A stretch of 64,000 bases of DNA from Timema cristinae. Taxonomy: Eukaryota > Arthropoda > Insecta > Phasmatodea > Timematidae. The translations under genes and the position numbers were made by a program. Under the pieces are notes generated by a model. The model did not search any database. It had not been told where the DNA came from and was given only the letters and a program-made list of their open reading frames with translations. The stretch's first letter is position 1. The number at the start of each line of letters is the position of its first letter. The stretch spans positions 32,951,876-33,015,875 of the forward strand of contig JBCFYV010011135.1 of NCBI GenBank assembly GCA_039000515.1, given 5' to 3'. Below are positions 51,821 to 62,227 of the stretch, piece after piece.

Positions 51821-51895
51821 GATACTAGCTCAATGGTAGAATATTGGTATGGTAAGTCAAACATTCCGGGATCGATTACTGTAAACAGAAGTAAT
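51821..51895 (+). mobile_element. tRNA-like fragment
   Basis: ATACTAGCTCAATGGTAGAA (A-box-like) through CATTCCGGGATCGATTACTG (B-box position). The stems do not fold cleanly, so it is a tRNA-like remnant. Confidence 0.4.
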
Positions 51896-51924
51896 TTTTC
51901 GACAATAGTTTATTTAATCTATTC

Positions 51925-54305
51925 AAGTTCTCTCTACCATGGCAGGACCTGGGTTACTAGCACCTGGGACTCTCAGTGCTCCAGACTAGAGCCTTAGTGC
52001 TCTCTACCATGGCAGGACCTGGGTTACTAGCACCTGGGACTCTCAGTGCTCCAGACTAGAGCCTTAGTGCTCTCTACCATGGCAGGACCTGGGCTACTAG
52101 CACCTGGGACTCTCAGTGCTCCAGACTAGAGCCTTAGTGCTCTCTACCATGGCAGGACCTGGGTTACTAGCACCTGGGACTCTCAGTGCTCCAGACTAGA
52201 GCCTTAGTGCTCTCTACCATGGCAGGACCTGGGTTACTAGCACCTGGGACTCTCAGTGCTCCAGACTAGAGCCTTAGTGCTCTCTACCATGGCAGGACCT
52301 GGGTTACTAGCACCTGGGACTCTCAGTGCTCCAGACTAGAGCCTTAGTGCTCTCTACCATGGCAGGACCAGGGTTACTAGCACCTGGGACTCTCAGTGCT
52401 CTCTACCATGACAAGACCTGGGTTACTAGCACCTGGGACTCTCAGTGCTCCAGACTAGAGCCTTAGTGCTCTCTACCATGACAGGACCTGGGTTACTAGC
52501 ACCTGGGACTCTCAGTGCTCCAGACTAGAGCCTTAGTGCTCTCTACCATGGCAGGACCTGGGTTACTAGCACCTGGGACTCTCAGTGCTCCAGAATAGAG
52601 CCTTAGTGCTCTCTACCATGGCAGGACCAGGGTTACTAGCACCTGGGACTCTCAGTGCTCCAGACTAGAGCCTTAGTGCTCTCTACCATGACAGGACCTG
52701 GGTTACTAGCACCTGGGACTCTCAGTGCTCCAGAATAGAGCCTTAGTGCTCTCTACCATGACAGGACCTGGGTTACTAGCACCTGGGACTCTCAGTGCTC
52801 CAGACTAGAGCCTTAGTGCTCTCTACCATGGCAGGACCTGGGTTACTAGCACCTGGGACTCTCAGTGCTCCAGACTAGAGCCTTAGTGCTCTCTACCATG
52901 GCAGGACCTGGGTTACTAGCACCTGGGACTCTCAGTGCTCCAGACTAGAGCCTTAGTGCTCTCTACCGTGACAGGACCTGGGTTACTAGCACCTGGGACT
53001 CTCAATGCTCCAGACTAGAGCCTTAGTGCTCTCTACCATGGCAGGAGCTGGGCTACTAGCACCTTGGACTCTCAGTGCTCCAGACTAGAGCCTTAGTGCT
53101 CTCTACCATGGCAGGACCTGGGTTACTAGCACCTGGGACTCTCAGTGCTCCAGACTAGAGCCTTAGTGCTCTCTACCATGACAGGACCAGGGTTACTAGC
53201 ACCTGGGACTCTCAGTGCTCCAGACTAGAGCCTTAGTGCTCTCTACCATGGCAGGACCTGGGTTACTAGCACCTGGGACTCTCAGTGCTCCAGAATAGAG
53301 CCTTAGTGCTCTCTACCATGACAGGACCTGGGTTACTAGCACCTGGGACTCTCAGTGCTCCAGACTAGAGCCTTAGTGCTCTCTACCATGGCAGGACCTG
53401 GGTTACTAGCACCTGGGACTCTCAGTGCTCCAGACTTGAGCCTTAGTGCTCTCTACCATGCCAGGACCTGGGTTACTAGCACCTGGGACTCTCAGTGCTC
53501 CAGACTAGAGCCTTAGTGCTCTCTACCATGCCAGGACCTGGGTTACTAGCACCTGGGACTCTCAGTGCTCCAGACTAGAGCCTTAGTGCTCTCTACCATG
53601 ACAGGACCTGGGTTACTAGCACCTGGGACTCTCAGTGCTCCAGACTAGAGCCTTAGTGCTCTCTACCATGGCAGGACCTGGGACTCTCAGTGCTCCAGAC
53701 TAGAGCCTTAGTGCTCTCTACCATGGCAGGACCTGGGTTACTAGCACCTGGGACTCTCAGTGCTCCAGACTAGAACCTTAGTGCTCTCTACCATGACAGG
53801 ACCTGGGTTACTAGCACCTGGGACTCTCAGTGCTCCAGACTAGAGCCTTAGTGCTCTCTACCATGACAGGACCTGGGTTACTAGCACCTGGGACTCTCAG
53901 TGCTCCAGACTAGAGCCTTAGTGCTCTCTACCATGGCAGGACCTGGGACTCTCAGTGCTCCAGACTAGAGCCTTAGTGCTCTCTACCATGGCAGGACCTG
54001 GGTTACTAGCACCTGGGACTCTCAGTGCTCCAGACTAGAGCCTTAGTGCTCTCTACCATGCCAGGACCTGGGTTACTAGCACCTGGGACTCTCAGTGCTC
54101 CAGACTAGAGCCTTAGTGCTCTCTACCATGCCAGGACCTGGGTTACTAGCACCTGGGACTCTCAGTGCTCCAGACTAGAACCTTAGTGCTCTCTACCATG
54201 ACAGGACCTGGGTTACTAGCACCTGGGACTCTCAGTGCTCCAGACTAGAGCCTTAGTGCTCTCTACCATGACAGGACCTGGGTTACTAGCACCTGGGACC
54301 CTCAG
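51925..54305 (+). repeat. 70-bp tandem array (largest array in the window)
   Basis: About 34 copies of AGTGCTCTCTACCATGGCAG, GACCTGGGTTACTAGCACCT, GGGACTCTCAGTGCTCCAGA, CTAGAGCCTT. Variation is low (ATGGCAGG/ATGACAGG/ATGCCAGG). Two units lack the segment between two ACCTGGG words (about 53670, 53942), and one lacks the segment between two AGTGCT words (about 52400). Confidence 0.97.
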
Positions 54306-54364
54306 CGGTAATACCACACTAAACTAGAGCTCTAAACCACACTTTCCCTAACGATTAATTCTTA

Positions 54365-54436
54365 TACTGCGTCTTAAATCGAACTCAGAACTTTCAACAC
54401 AGTAGACAAACGCTTCACTAACTGAGAGCGTTTCAA
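54365..54436 (-). mobile_element. tRNA-like fragment
   Basis: Minus strand: CTCTCAGTTAGTGAAGCGTT and GAGTTCGATTTAAGACG, resembling A- and B-box regions. Weak. Confidence 0.35.
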
Positions 54437-54741
54437 ACCTATATAGCGTGTTAAACTTGTAAAAAAAAAACATAATATATTAGATAAATCAAGACACGTG
54501 TCATAGATACAGATGCCATAAACTAATTTAAATAAATAAATAAATGTCATGAGGACAGCCTTTTTTTTTCTAACCTACACTTAAAGAGTCATTTGTTTTT
54601 TAAGGGTGGAATATCTTAGTGTCGCGTTCTTACGAGACTTATCAAACATAAAACAAACTTTCTCCTTCCTGGGACGCTATTCTCAAACCATTTCATTCTT
54701 TCCCAACTTCATATTAGGGCTTTGGACAGACTGAAGCGCGT
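54437..54741. other. Unrecognised stretch
   Basis: No repeat or coding signal supported. Confidence 0.4.
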
Positions 54742-55035
54742 GATTAGCACATATTATTATTAGCACCGCGTCTTACTACCCGTTCGGGTTATACTCACTT
54801 ACGCTAATGTGTAATGGTAGGGTGATTGTGAGATGAAATGAAGGACCTACAGTTTAACGTGGAATCCGAACCACGGTGGAGACCTGGCATTCCCCACATT
54901 CACAAGATGTCTTGTCAGAGGTGAAGGAAGGGTTTGGTAATCAGATAAATCTGTGCCGGGACAGAGGATTGAACCCCGGTCCCCAGCACAGAAGTCTGAC
55001 ACCTTACCCCTAGACCGCCAGGTCACCGATTAGCA
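54742..55035 (-). mobile_element. SINE-A, full length, 8-bp TSD
   Basis: GATTAGCA at 54742-54749 and 55028-55035. Between them are (ATT)n, AGCACCGCGTCTTACTACCC, and the body to CTAGACCGCCAGGTCACC. Confidence 0.93.
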
Positions 55036-55165
55036 GATAGCTCTCGATAGTTGTTGACGAGGAGGCCAAGGTTCGAATCTTGGCTCAATGAACTGAGGGT
55101 GGTTTTTGACAAGTGATTTATTGTTGTGGTTTTCTCATCCTCTCTCCACGCTAATGGTGATTCTT
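55036..55165 (+). mobile_element. SINE-B-like fragment
   Basis: B box AAGGTTCGAATCTTGG, then AACTGAGGGTGGTTTTTGAC and TCCTCTCTCCACGCTAATGG. Head and tail are degraded. Confidence 0.6.
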
Positions 55166-55507
55166 ATTTGTAAAGGCCTACTTTAATTATGTAGTTTATG
55201 ATCTTACCAATTAAATTAGGCCGTTAGTAGCAAGTGTGCTAAACCTATCTAAATAATAAAAATATCAACAAGAGAAGTTTTCCCAGCACTCAATGAACCA
55301 ACATACAATAATATTGTCCAGCGCCTGTAAACTAGACTGTTCCGGCTCGAGCGCGCGCTCCAGTCTGGCCTTACCCATAGATAGTCCCGACCACACGTCA
55401 TAAGATTCTTCTGAGCAGAATATAATTGAATGTCGCAACAATCCACGATTTCGCAGACACACGAGGATTTGCATTACAAACTAGAAAACATCTGATTTCT
55501 TTTATAT
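55166..55507. other. Unrecognised, partly GC-rich
   Basis: GGCTCGAGCGCGCGCTCCAG near 55346 is a local CpG-rich spot. Two overlapping minus frames show no domain. Confidence 0.35.
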
Positions 55508-55848
55508 TATAATTTTGATATTTTTGAATGGACAAACACCTTACACGAAGAAAAACAGATTGATTTAGAGTATTCTAAAACAAGGTGCAAAGGAAAATAT
55601 TTAATCCAAAGAGTGATGAAAAAAATTGGGGAGTGGATGAGGTTACTTAATGAAGAGTTACATGACCTGTACTTATCATAAGACATTGTTAGGATAATCA
55701 AGTATCGTATATTACGGTGGGCAGGACATGCAAAGTGAATCGAAGAATCTAGAACATTGTTCAGGGTACTGACTGGTAAACCCAATGGGAAGAGACCAAT
55801 GGGAAGACCAAGACGTAGATGGGAGGATAATATTAGACTGGACCTGAA
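55508..55848 (+). pseudogene. LINE endonuclease/RT C-terminal region (46-bp-array family, copy 2)
   Basis: The + frame reads W/MRLLNEELHDLYLS, stop, DIVRIIKYRILRWAGHAK, stop, then LFRVLTGKPNGKRPMGRPRR followed by [20 protein letters not shown]. The chain NEELHDLY, RIIKxRxLRWAGH, GKPxGKRPxGRPRxRWxDNIxxDLKE, DWIxLAQDRDxWR is the standard C-terminal tail of arthropod-type LINE RTs. The first TAA is near 55680 and a TGA near 55735. The frame then enters the 46-bp array. Confidence 0.85.
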
Positions 55849-56737
55849 AGAGATAGGGTGTAATGAGGTGGACTGGATAGAACTAGCTCAAGATAGAGAT
55901 AGGGTGTAATGAGGTAGACTGGATAGAACTAGCTCAAGATAGGGATAGGATGTAATGAGGGACTGGATAGAACTAGCTCATGATAGGGATAGGGTGTGAT
56001 GAGGTGGACTGGATAGAACTAACTCAAGATAGGGATAGGGTGTAATGAGGTGGACTGGATAGAACTAGCTCAAGATAGAGATAGGGTGTAATGAGGTGGA
56101 CTGGATAGAACTAACTCAAGATAGGGATAGGGTGTGATGAGGTGGACTGGATAGAACTAGCTCAAGATAGGGATAGGGTGTAATGAGGTGGACTGGATAG
56201 AACTAGCTCATGATAGAGATAGGGTGTAATGAGGTGGACTGGATAGAACTAGCTCAAGATAGGGATAGGGTGTAATGAGGTGGACTGGATAGAACTAGCT
56301 CATGATAGAGATAGGGTGTAATGAGGTGGACTGGATAGAACTAGCTCAAGATAGGGATAGGGTGTGATGAGGTGGACTGGATAGAACTAGCTCAAGATAG
56401 GGATAGAGTGTAATGAGATGGACTGGATAGAACTAGCTCAGGATAGAGATAGGGTGTAATGAGGTGGACTGGATAGAACTAACTCAAGATAGGGATAGGG
56501 TGTGATGAGGTGGACTGGATAGAACTACCTCAAGATAGGGATAGGGTGTGATGAGGTGGACTGGATAGAACTAGCTCATGATAGAGATAGGGTGTAATGA
56601 GGTGGACTGGATAGAACTAGCTCAGGATAGAGATAGGGTGTAATGAGGTGGACTGGATAGAGCTAGCTCAAGATAGAGATAGGGTGTAATGAGGTGGACT
56701 GGATAGAACTACCTCAAGATAGAGATAGGTGGCGTAC
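55849..56737 (+). repeat. 46-bp array inside the LINE coding region, locus 2
   Basis: About 19 copies of ATAGGGTGTAATGAGGTGGA, CTGGATAGAACTAGCTCAAG, ATAG(A/G)G. The first copy follows DLKE and the last runs into [11 protein letters not shown], so the LINE tail continues on both sides. AGAGATAGG occurs just before the first unit and at the end of the last, framing one unit. Confidence 0.95.
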
Positions 56738-56790
56738 TTTTGTAAATTTGGTGATCAGATTTCGAGCTTCTAATGCCATAGTATAAGTAA
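56738..56790 (+). pseudogene. LINE 3' coding end, copy 2
   Basis: [19 protein letters not shown], then a stop. Equivalent to 19659-19722. 3' of it is AT-rich sequence without a (TAA)n tail. Confidence 0.7.
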
Positions 56791-57112
56791 ATAAGTAAAC
56801 ACCTCAATGATATTATGTCACGATGGATGTTTTTATATTTCTGTATTGTTTGGCGGAAAAAATCAAAACACAAGCACAAATTAATAACTACACATATTTT
56901 CTCTGTCGCACCGTAAACCAAATGATTTAGAAATAGCGCTCCTGATATATTTAAACAGTTCATATTTATAAAGATACTGCGTCTTAACACAAGCTCAGAG
57001 ATGACACATAAAGAAGTATTTATTCAAATACCTCATATGTTGGTAGTGGACATTTACCTATAGTGCTATAATCCAAAGTAGACCATTAGAGGCATCATCT
57101 GTTTGAAAGTAA
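56791..57112. other. Unrecognised AT-rich stretch
   Basis: No coding motif or shared repeat supported. Confidence 0.4.
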
Positions 57113-57664
57113 ATAGCCTCATACTGCTGTATTTCTTATGGTAATGACAGTTCTGAAGCTTCCAAACCACTAAAACCATCCTCAACTATCTTAGAATGTT
57201 CTGTTGTGACCCTCACGCTGCTGTATTTCTTATGATAATGTCAGTTCTGAAGCTTCCAAACCACTAAAACAATCCTCAACTGTCTCAGAATGTTCTGTTG
57301 TGACCCTTACACTGCTGTATTTCTTATGGTAATGTCAGTTATGAAGCTTGCAAACCATTAAAACAATCCTCAACTATCTCAGAATGTTCTGTTGTGACCC
57401 TCACACTGCTGTATTTCTTATGGTAATGTCAGTTCTGAAGCTTCCAAACCACTAAAACAATCCTCAACTGTCTCAGAATGTTCTGTTGTGACCCTTACAC
57501 TGCTGTATTTCTTATGGTAATGTCAGTTATGAAGCTTGCAAACCATTAAAACAATCCTCAACTATCTCAGAATGTTCTGTTGTGACCCTTACACTGCTGT
57601 ATTTCTTATGTTAATGTCAGTTCTAGCTTCCAAACTACTAAATAATCCTCAACTATCTCAGAAT
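57113..57664 (+). repeat. 94-bp array with a 188-bp higher order
   Basis: About six copies of ACTGCTGTATTTCTTATGGT, AATGTCAGTTCTGAAGCTTC, CAAACCACTAAAACAATCCT. The TTATGAAGCTTGCAAACCAT variant occupies alternate units, giving a two-unit period. Confidence 0.93.
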
Positions 57665-57808
57665 TCACAATTTGTGATTAATACACGTCTTGTCAGAGGT
57701 GAAGGAAGGGTTTGGTAATCAAATAAATCTGTGCCTGGACCGAGGATTGAACCACGGACCCCTAGCACAGAAGTCCGACACCTTACCCCTAGACCGCCAG
57801 GTCACCCA
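57665..57808 (-). mobile_element. SINE-A, tail half missing
   Basis: Starts at CACAATTTGTGATTAATACA and ends with CTAGACCGCCAGGTCACCC. Directly after the last 94-bp unit. Confidence 0.9.
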
Positions 57809-58061
57809 ACGTTATATCCATGGGGTTCAAGTTTTTATCAAACGTGAGAGTACGTCTTCCACGATTCTCTTTAACACTCGAATAAAATAGAAACACTTTT
57901 AAGTCCGCCTGCGTTAATAATTTATGTGTACAAAGGGGCAGTGAATGTTGTCACATTTATCTAACCTAGCTCTAAAGAATGGGCATCTTTAGAGGGGGGA
58001 GGGGGGGAGAGGGGGCACGGTCCCCTCCCCAATAAGATTCTCAAATATATACTCTTTTTTT
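57809..58061. other. Unrecognised with G tract
   Basis: GGGGGGAGGGGGGGAGAGGG near 57996. No gene. Confidence 0.45.
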
Positions 58062-58318
58062 TTTAGCAATGCGTCTTACTAGCCGTTCAAGTTATAGGCT
58101 TGTGTACTAATTAAACTAATGGTTTCTTTGGGATTGGGAAGGTTATAGTTAAGGAAATGTAACCACATTTGCGTGGAGCCAAAGTGGGATACAATTTTGG
58201 GGAAAAAAATACCCTGACTTCCACCTGACTGAGGTTCGAACCTCAATCGTCCCCGTCTTCGGCAGTCTAATCTATTGCGAGAGTAGCGCGTTAGACCATG
58301 TGACCACCGAGTATGGTG
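58062..58318 (-). mobile_element. SINE-B copy
   Basis: TTAGCAATGCGTCTTACTAG, AGGTTCGAACCTCAATCGTC, head complement CCATGTGACCACCGAGTATG. Confidence 0.88.
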
Positions 58319-58565
58319 ACATTATTACTACCGTAAAAGAAACGGTGAATTAATTAATTAATTCAGAAAACAGAAAATATATAAGAGACAGAGAAACTAA
58401 ACATTTGGGAATGAGATATTTGGGAACTTGACATTATTTGGAGAATTCTGGTTTGTGAGATTGGTTGACCAAGTGTGTACTCTTTCTTCAACAGGGATCA
58501 ATAATCAACCAAATTGTTGAATTTTCGCCTCAATATGTGCAATGTTTTTCATCACATACGTATGT

Positions 58566-58831
58566 TAATTAATAATAATAATAATTATTATTATTAGCAT
58601 CGGAAATTACTACCCGTTCGGGTTATACGCACTTACGCTAATGTGTAATGGTAGGGTGATTGTGAGATGAAATGGAGGACCTACAGTTTAACGTGGAATC
58701 CGAACCACGGTGGAGGCCTGGCATTCCCCACATTCACAAGATGTCTTGTCAGAGGTGAAGGAAGAGTTTGCCGGGACCGAGGATTGAACCCCGACACCTT
58801 ACCCCCTAGACCACCAGGTCACTAATTAATA
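58566..58831 (-). mobile_element. SINE-A with internal losses, 9-bp TSD
   Basis: TAATTAATA at 58566-58574 and 58823-58831. The SINE lacks parts around the tRNA-like anticodon region (GAAGAGTTTGCCGGGACCGA; CCCCGACACCTTACCC). Confidence 0.9.
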
Positions 58832-58929
58832 GTTTTTTTCTCACATGGAATAAAGCCAAACAAAAGAGAAAGTTTGGATTATGGTTACACATTTATCAAT
58901 AATTATAAATAAATGTTATGTTTAACTGA

Positions 58930-59183
58930 ACAGACTTTCTCCATCTTAAAATAGAAACATTTACTATAAATAGTTCAAACCCGGCCACGTGTAACATGGA
59001 TCTTTGCTTGACCGATAAAAATATGTAGCGCAACTTCCTTCGGATAAGGAAGTAAAATATCGGTCCCGTGTCGATTGTGGCTTGTAAACTAACCTTGGAA
59101 GGTATGTGAGAATAACTTTCGCTGAAAAATTGGTAGAACTTTCGCTCTCGCTCATAAAAGTTCTCGTGTTCTGATATAATCAG
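58930..59183 (+). mobile_element. SINE-C copy 3
   Basis: TTCAAACCCGGCCACGTGTA in the B-box position, ATGTAGCGCAACTTCCTTCG, GGTCCCGTGTCGATTGTGGC, CCTTGGAAGGTATGTGAGAA, TTCGCTCTCGCTCATAAAAG. Confidence 0.75.
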
Positions 59184-59229
59184 TCGGTTCAGAAAGTGCA
59201 AGTTAAATATCCTAAATAATTAATATAAA

Positions 59230-59880
59230 TTCTTACAATTTGTGAAACGAAATAATACACAATATTGCAGAAACGATCTAAAAAAACACCATAGATTAAA
59301 TAATATCAACTGTTACAGAAACATTGGGAAAATAGGAACATCATTGTCCAACAGAGACAAGAATCAATTTAATTTTCAAAGATCTATACACAAAAAAAAA
59401 AAGTGTTTTAATCTCAGAAACTGTTGTTTTTATAAAAAATATATTCCACACAAAATATTTTACTATTCAACATTACCAAAGTTTTACAAATGATAAATTA
59501 TTTCGTATCTCAAATATTTGCAAAGATATGATCAAAATTGGAAATTTCCGATTATATAAAAACAAACTCAAGGTCATTTTCATGAGAAAACACAAATTAC
59601 CATTTAGTTTATGATATTAAACAGTAGCTGGGTACAAAACTTGATCAAAATCGTTAGAGAAGATTTTGAGAAAATCAATTTTTTTTGCTCTCTTTTTAGA
59701 GCCTCTTAATTTTAGGGATCTACATCCAAATTTAAAAAAAAAATCCACGGGGTAGCTTTATGAAAACCCTTTTTAACAAGTTTCAGCCAAATCGGTCAAA
59801 TAGTTCTGGCTCTAGGCCAAGAGATAAACAGACAGAAAAAACTTTTTTTTCCAGAGGGAGGGGGGTGAGGGGACATGAAC
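59230..59880 (-). repeat. Dispersed repeat D, long inverted copy
   Basis: GTGAAACGAAATAATACACA, TTACAGAAACATTGGGAAAA, AATTTCCGATTATATAAAAA, TTTTAGGGATCTACATCCAA, GTTCTGGCTCTAGGCCAAGA. Collinear with 61310-61905, so the repeat is at least ~600 bp. The 83-codon + frame at 59242-59493 is not conserved in the other copy. Confidence 0.7.
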
Positions 59881-59986
59881 ATTTTTAAATTAATTAAAAA
59901 CTATTAATTTGTTTGTGACGATCACAATACTTATATCTTGGAGGGGTCGAGATTATATAAAAATTAGTTCTATACATTACAATCTA

Positions 59987-60214
59987 CAGTAGCCTCGTGG
60001 CTTCTTTGGTGCTGACTGACAGCTCACAGCTGACTTCTGACAGTCAACATTTAGGTATATACCTAAATTTTGACTGTCAGAAGTGACAGCTGCTAAACAC
60101 ATGTTTTTGCAAATCATATGGTTCGGTGTAGGGATACATAATTTGGTCTGGTAACTTTTCAAAGCCGTCAGCTGTGAGCTGTCAGTCAGCACCAAAGAAG
60201 TCATGGGGCTACTG
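59987..60214. mobile_element. CAGTAGCC MITE, copy 2, with TA target
   Basis: CAGTAGCCTCGTGGCTTCTT ... AAGAAGTCATGGGGCTACTG, flanked by TA on both sides (59985-59986, 60215-60216). It is ~228 bp and collinear with 24743-24962, including AGGTATATACCT. TA duplication is typical of Tc1/mariner-type elements, but other superfamilies also use TA. Confidence 0.92.
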
Positions 60215-60216
60215 TA

Positions 60217-60504
60217 TCATCCGCTGATATCAGGCAGGATTTATGTAGTTTCTTAAACAAATGCGACCCGGGTCATTGAGGTCCCATTTATCACACAAGA
60301 GCTTAAAGATAAGAAACATAAGTTTTAGAACACATTGAGGGTCTATGTTATAAATATCACCATTTAAGGTTTCAGGATACTCCAAATTTTGGGTTGGAGG
60401 AATAAAGTTAAAGAAACAAACTATACATAGATGTTAGAATTAACCTAAAAATTGTGAGATGATTAAATTCAAAAGGTGAAGGTAATGTAATATTATATCG
60501 AAGT
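60217..60504. other. Unrecognised stretch
   Basis: No repeat or coding signal supported. Confidence 0.4.
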
Positions 60505-60505
60505 C

Positions 60506-60760
60506 GGTGACCTTGTGGTCTAGAGGTCCGGGGTTCAACCCTCGGTCCCGGCACAGATTTATCTGATTACCAAACCCTTCCTTCTACCTCTGACAAGACA
60601 TCTTGTGAATGTGTGGAATGTCAGGCCTCCACCGTGGTTCGGATTCCACGTTAAACTGTAGGTCCTTCATTTCATCTCACAATCACCCTACCATTACACA
60701 TTAGCGTAAGTGCGTACAACCCGAACGGGTAGTAAGACGCGGTGCTAATAATAATAATGA
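60506..60760 (+). mobile_element. SINE-A, internal head deletion
   Basis: GGTGACCTTGTGGTCTAGAG joins directly to GTCCGGGGTTCAACCCTCGG, skipping ~28 bp of the tRNA-like head. Body and GGGTAGTAAGACGCGGTGCT with (TAA)n are intact. Confidence 0.93.
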
Positions 60761-60796
60761 CTGGATGAGATGTTTTATTTGTGTTAATATTTTATA

Positions 60797-60888
60797 GTCA
60801 CCGCGCCTTACTACCCGTCCGGGCTATATAATATGTACTAATCACGCTAATGTATTAGGTGTGATGGTGGTAGAATTAAGAGGTTTCA
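60797..60888 (-). mobile_element. SINE-B tail fragment
   Basis: CACCGCGCCTTACTACCCGT, CCGGGCTATATAATATGTAC. Ends where the next SINE-B begins, head to head. Confidence 0.75.
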
Positions 60889-61136
60889 CCCACTTCAGTG
60901 GCCGCATGGTCTAAGGCGTCAATTTCGCAGTAGTCTAGACCGCCCTATGACGGGGAGATCAAAGTTCGAATCTCAGGTCGGGTGTACTGAGTGCGGTTTT
61001 CCATTCTCCTTCCACGCGAATGAGGGTATACTTCCTATAAATATAGCCTCAATAATACTTAAAATCATTAATGTAAATTATTATATAAACGTATAATAAA
61101 ACGAACGGGTAGTAAGACGTGACGCAAAAAAAAAAA
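60889..61136 (+). mobile_element. SINE-B copy
   Basis: CACCCACTTCAGTGGCCGCA, TGGTCTAAGGCGTCAATTTC, AAAGTTCGAATCTC, ACGAACGGGTAGTAAGACGT then A-rich. Confidence 0.92.
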
Positions 61137-61309
61137 TTCTCGTTACCTCGTGAAGAAGAGAGTTAAAACCTATTTAATGAATTAGGTTAAGTTATTTTGT
61201 ATATCTCGCTATCCAATTAGTAAATATCTAAGTCTTTTTTTTAATAAATGGCAAAGTACGCAGTACTGACTTTCTTTGTTTTAAAATTAAATTAAAGACT
61301 TTACTAAAT

Positions 61310-61905
61310 ACTGGAAAAATTTGTGAAACGAAATAATATACACAGTTACAGAGACATTAAGAAAATAGAAATATTTTTTTCCCCAAAGTGCATAGTAATC
61401 AATTTCAATGTGTCTAAAATCTCCATAAGATATATTTTCAAATAGCTGGTAAACTATTTATTTTATAAAAAATATTTTTCAAATATATATTTTTAAAAGT
61501 AATACAACTGTAAATTGATATGTTATTTTATTTTTCAAATAGTTACGGAGATTAGATCCAAATTGGAAATTTCTACTGATATAAAGTGTCTTTTTCATGG
61601 AAAAACGAGATTTGCCCTTTTGTTTGTAATGTTAAACAATCCCTTGATACAACATTTAATCAAAATGGTTAAAAAAATAATTTTTTTTTTTCAAAATCCA
61701 CTCTATTCGTGTTTAACGTTTCAGTAAACTACCCTTAAATTCAGGGTTAGATATCTAATTCAAAAATTCATAGGAAATACCTTATTTTTTAACCCTACGG
61801 ATAAAATAGTTTCGGCTCCAGCCCGACAGACAGACAGACAGACAGACGGCATCACTAAAACTATATTTTTAATTATCAGGGGGTTATGAAACGTTGACAT
61901 TAATA
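61310..61905 (-). repeat. Dispersed repeat D, second long inverted copy
   Basis: GTGAAACGAAATAATATACA, GTTACAGAGACATTAAGAAA, AAATTGGAAATTTCTACTGA, TACCCTTAAATTCAGGGTTA, TCGGCTCCAGCCCGACAGAC. Confidence 0.7.
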
Positions 61906-61909
61906 ACTA

Positions 61910-61962
61910 CCTGCGTATAACCCGAACGGTAGTAAGACGCGGTGCTAATAATAATAATAACT
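61910..61962 (+). mobile_element. SINE tail fragment
   Basis: CTGCGTATAACCCGAACGGT AGTAAGACGCGGTGCTAATA only. It could be SINE-A or SINE-B, since the end is shared. Confidence 0.85.
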
Positions 61963-62227
61963 ATCAAAAACTTAAAGAGTTCGATTATTTTGATTATCAC
62001 AATATATATCTCTCTCTCCGTGGGGTTAGAAGAGAGTAAATAATGTAGAAACTTTTATTGTTAATTTACGAAGAAAGCCTTCAAGCTAAAGTTGTGAGTT
62101 GGAGTGCTTGGAGGTAGGGTGGATAATTAGAAAGTTTTAAGAAGACTAATTATAATTAGCAAGAACTGATCGAAAGTCTTGTTAAGAGCCTTATGTAATC
62201 CTCGCATGATGTAGAAACCATATATAT

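Noticed and set aside
51925..54305. CRISPR-like array
   Set aside because: Whole units repeat with no unique spacers between short repeats, and the context is eukaryotic.
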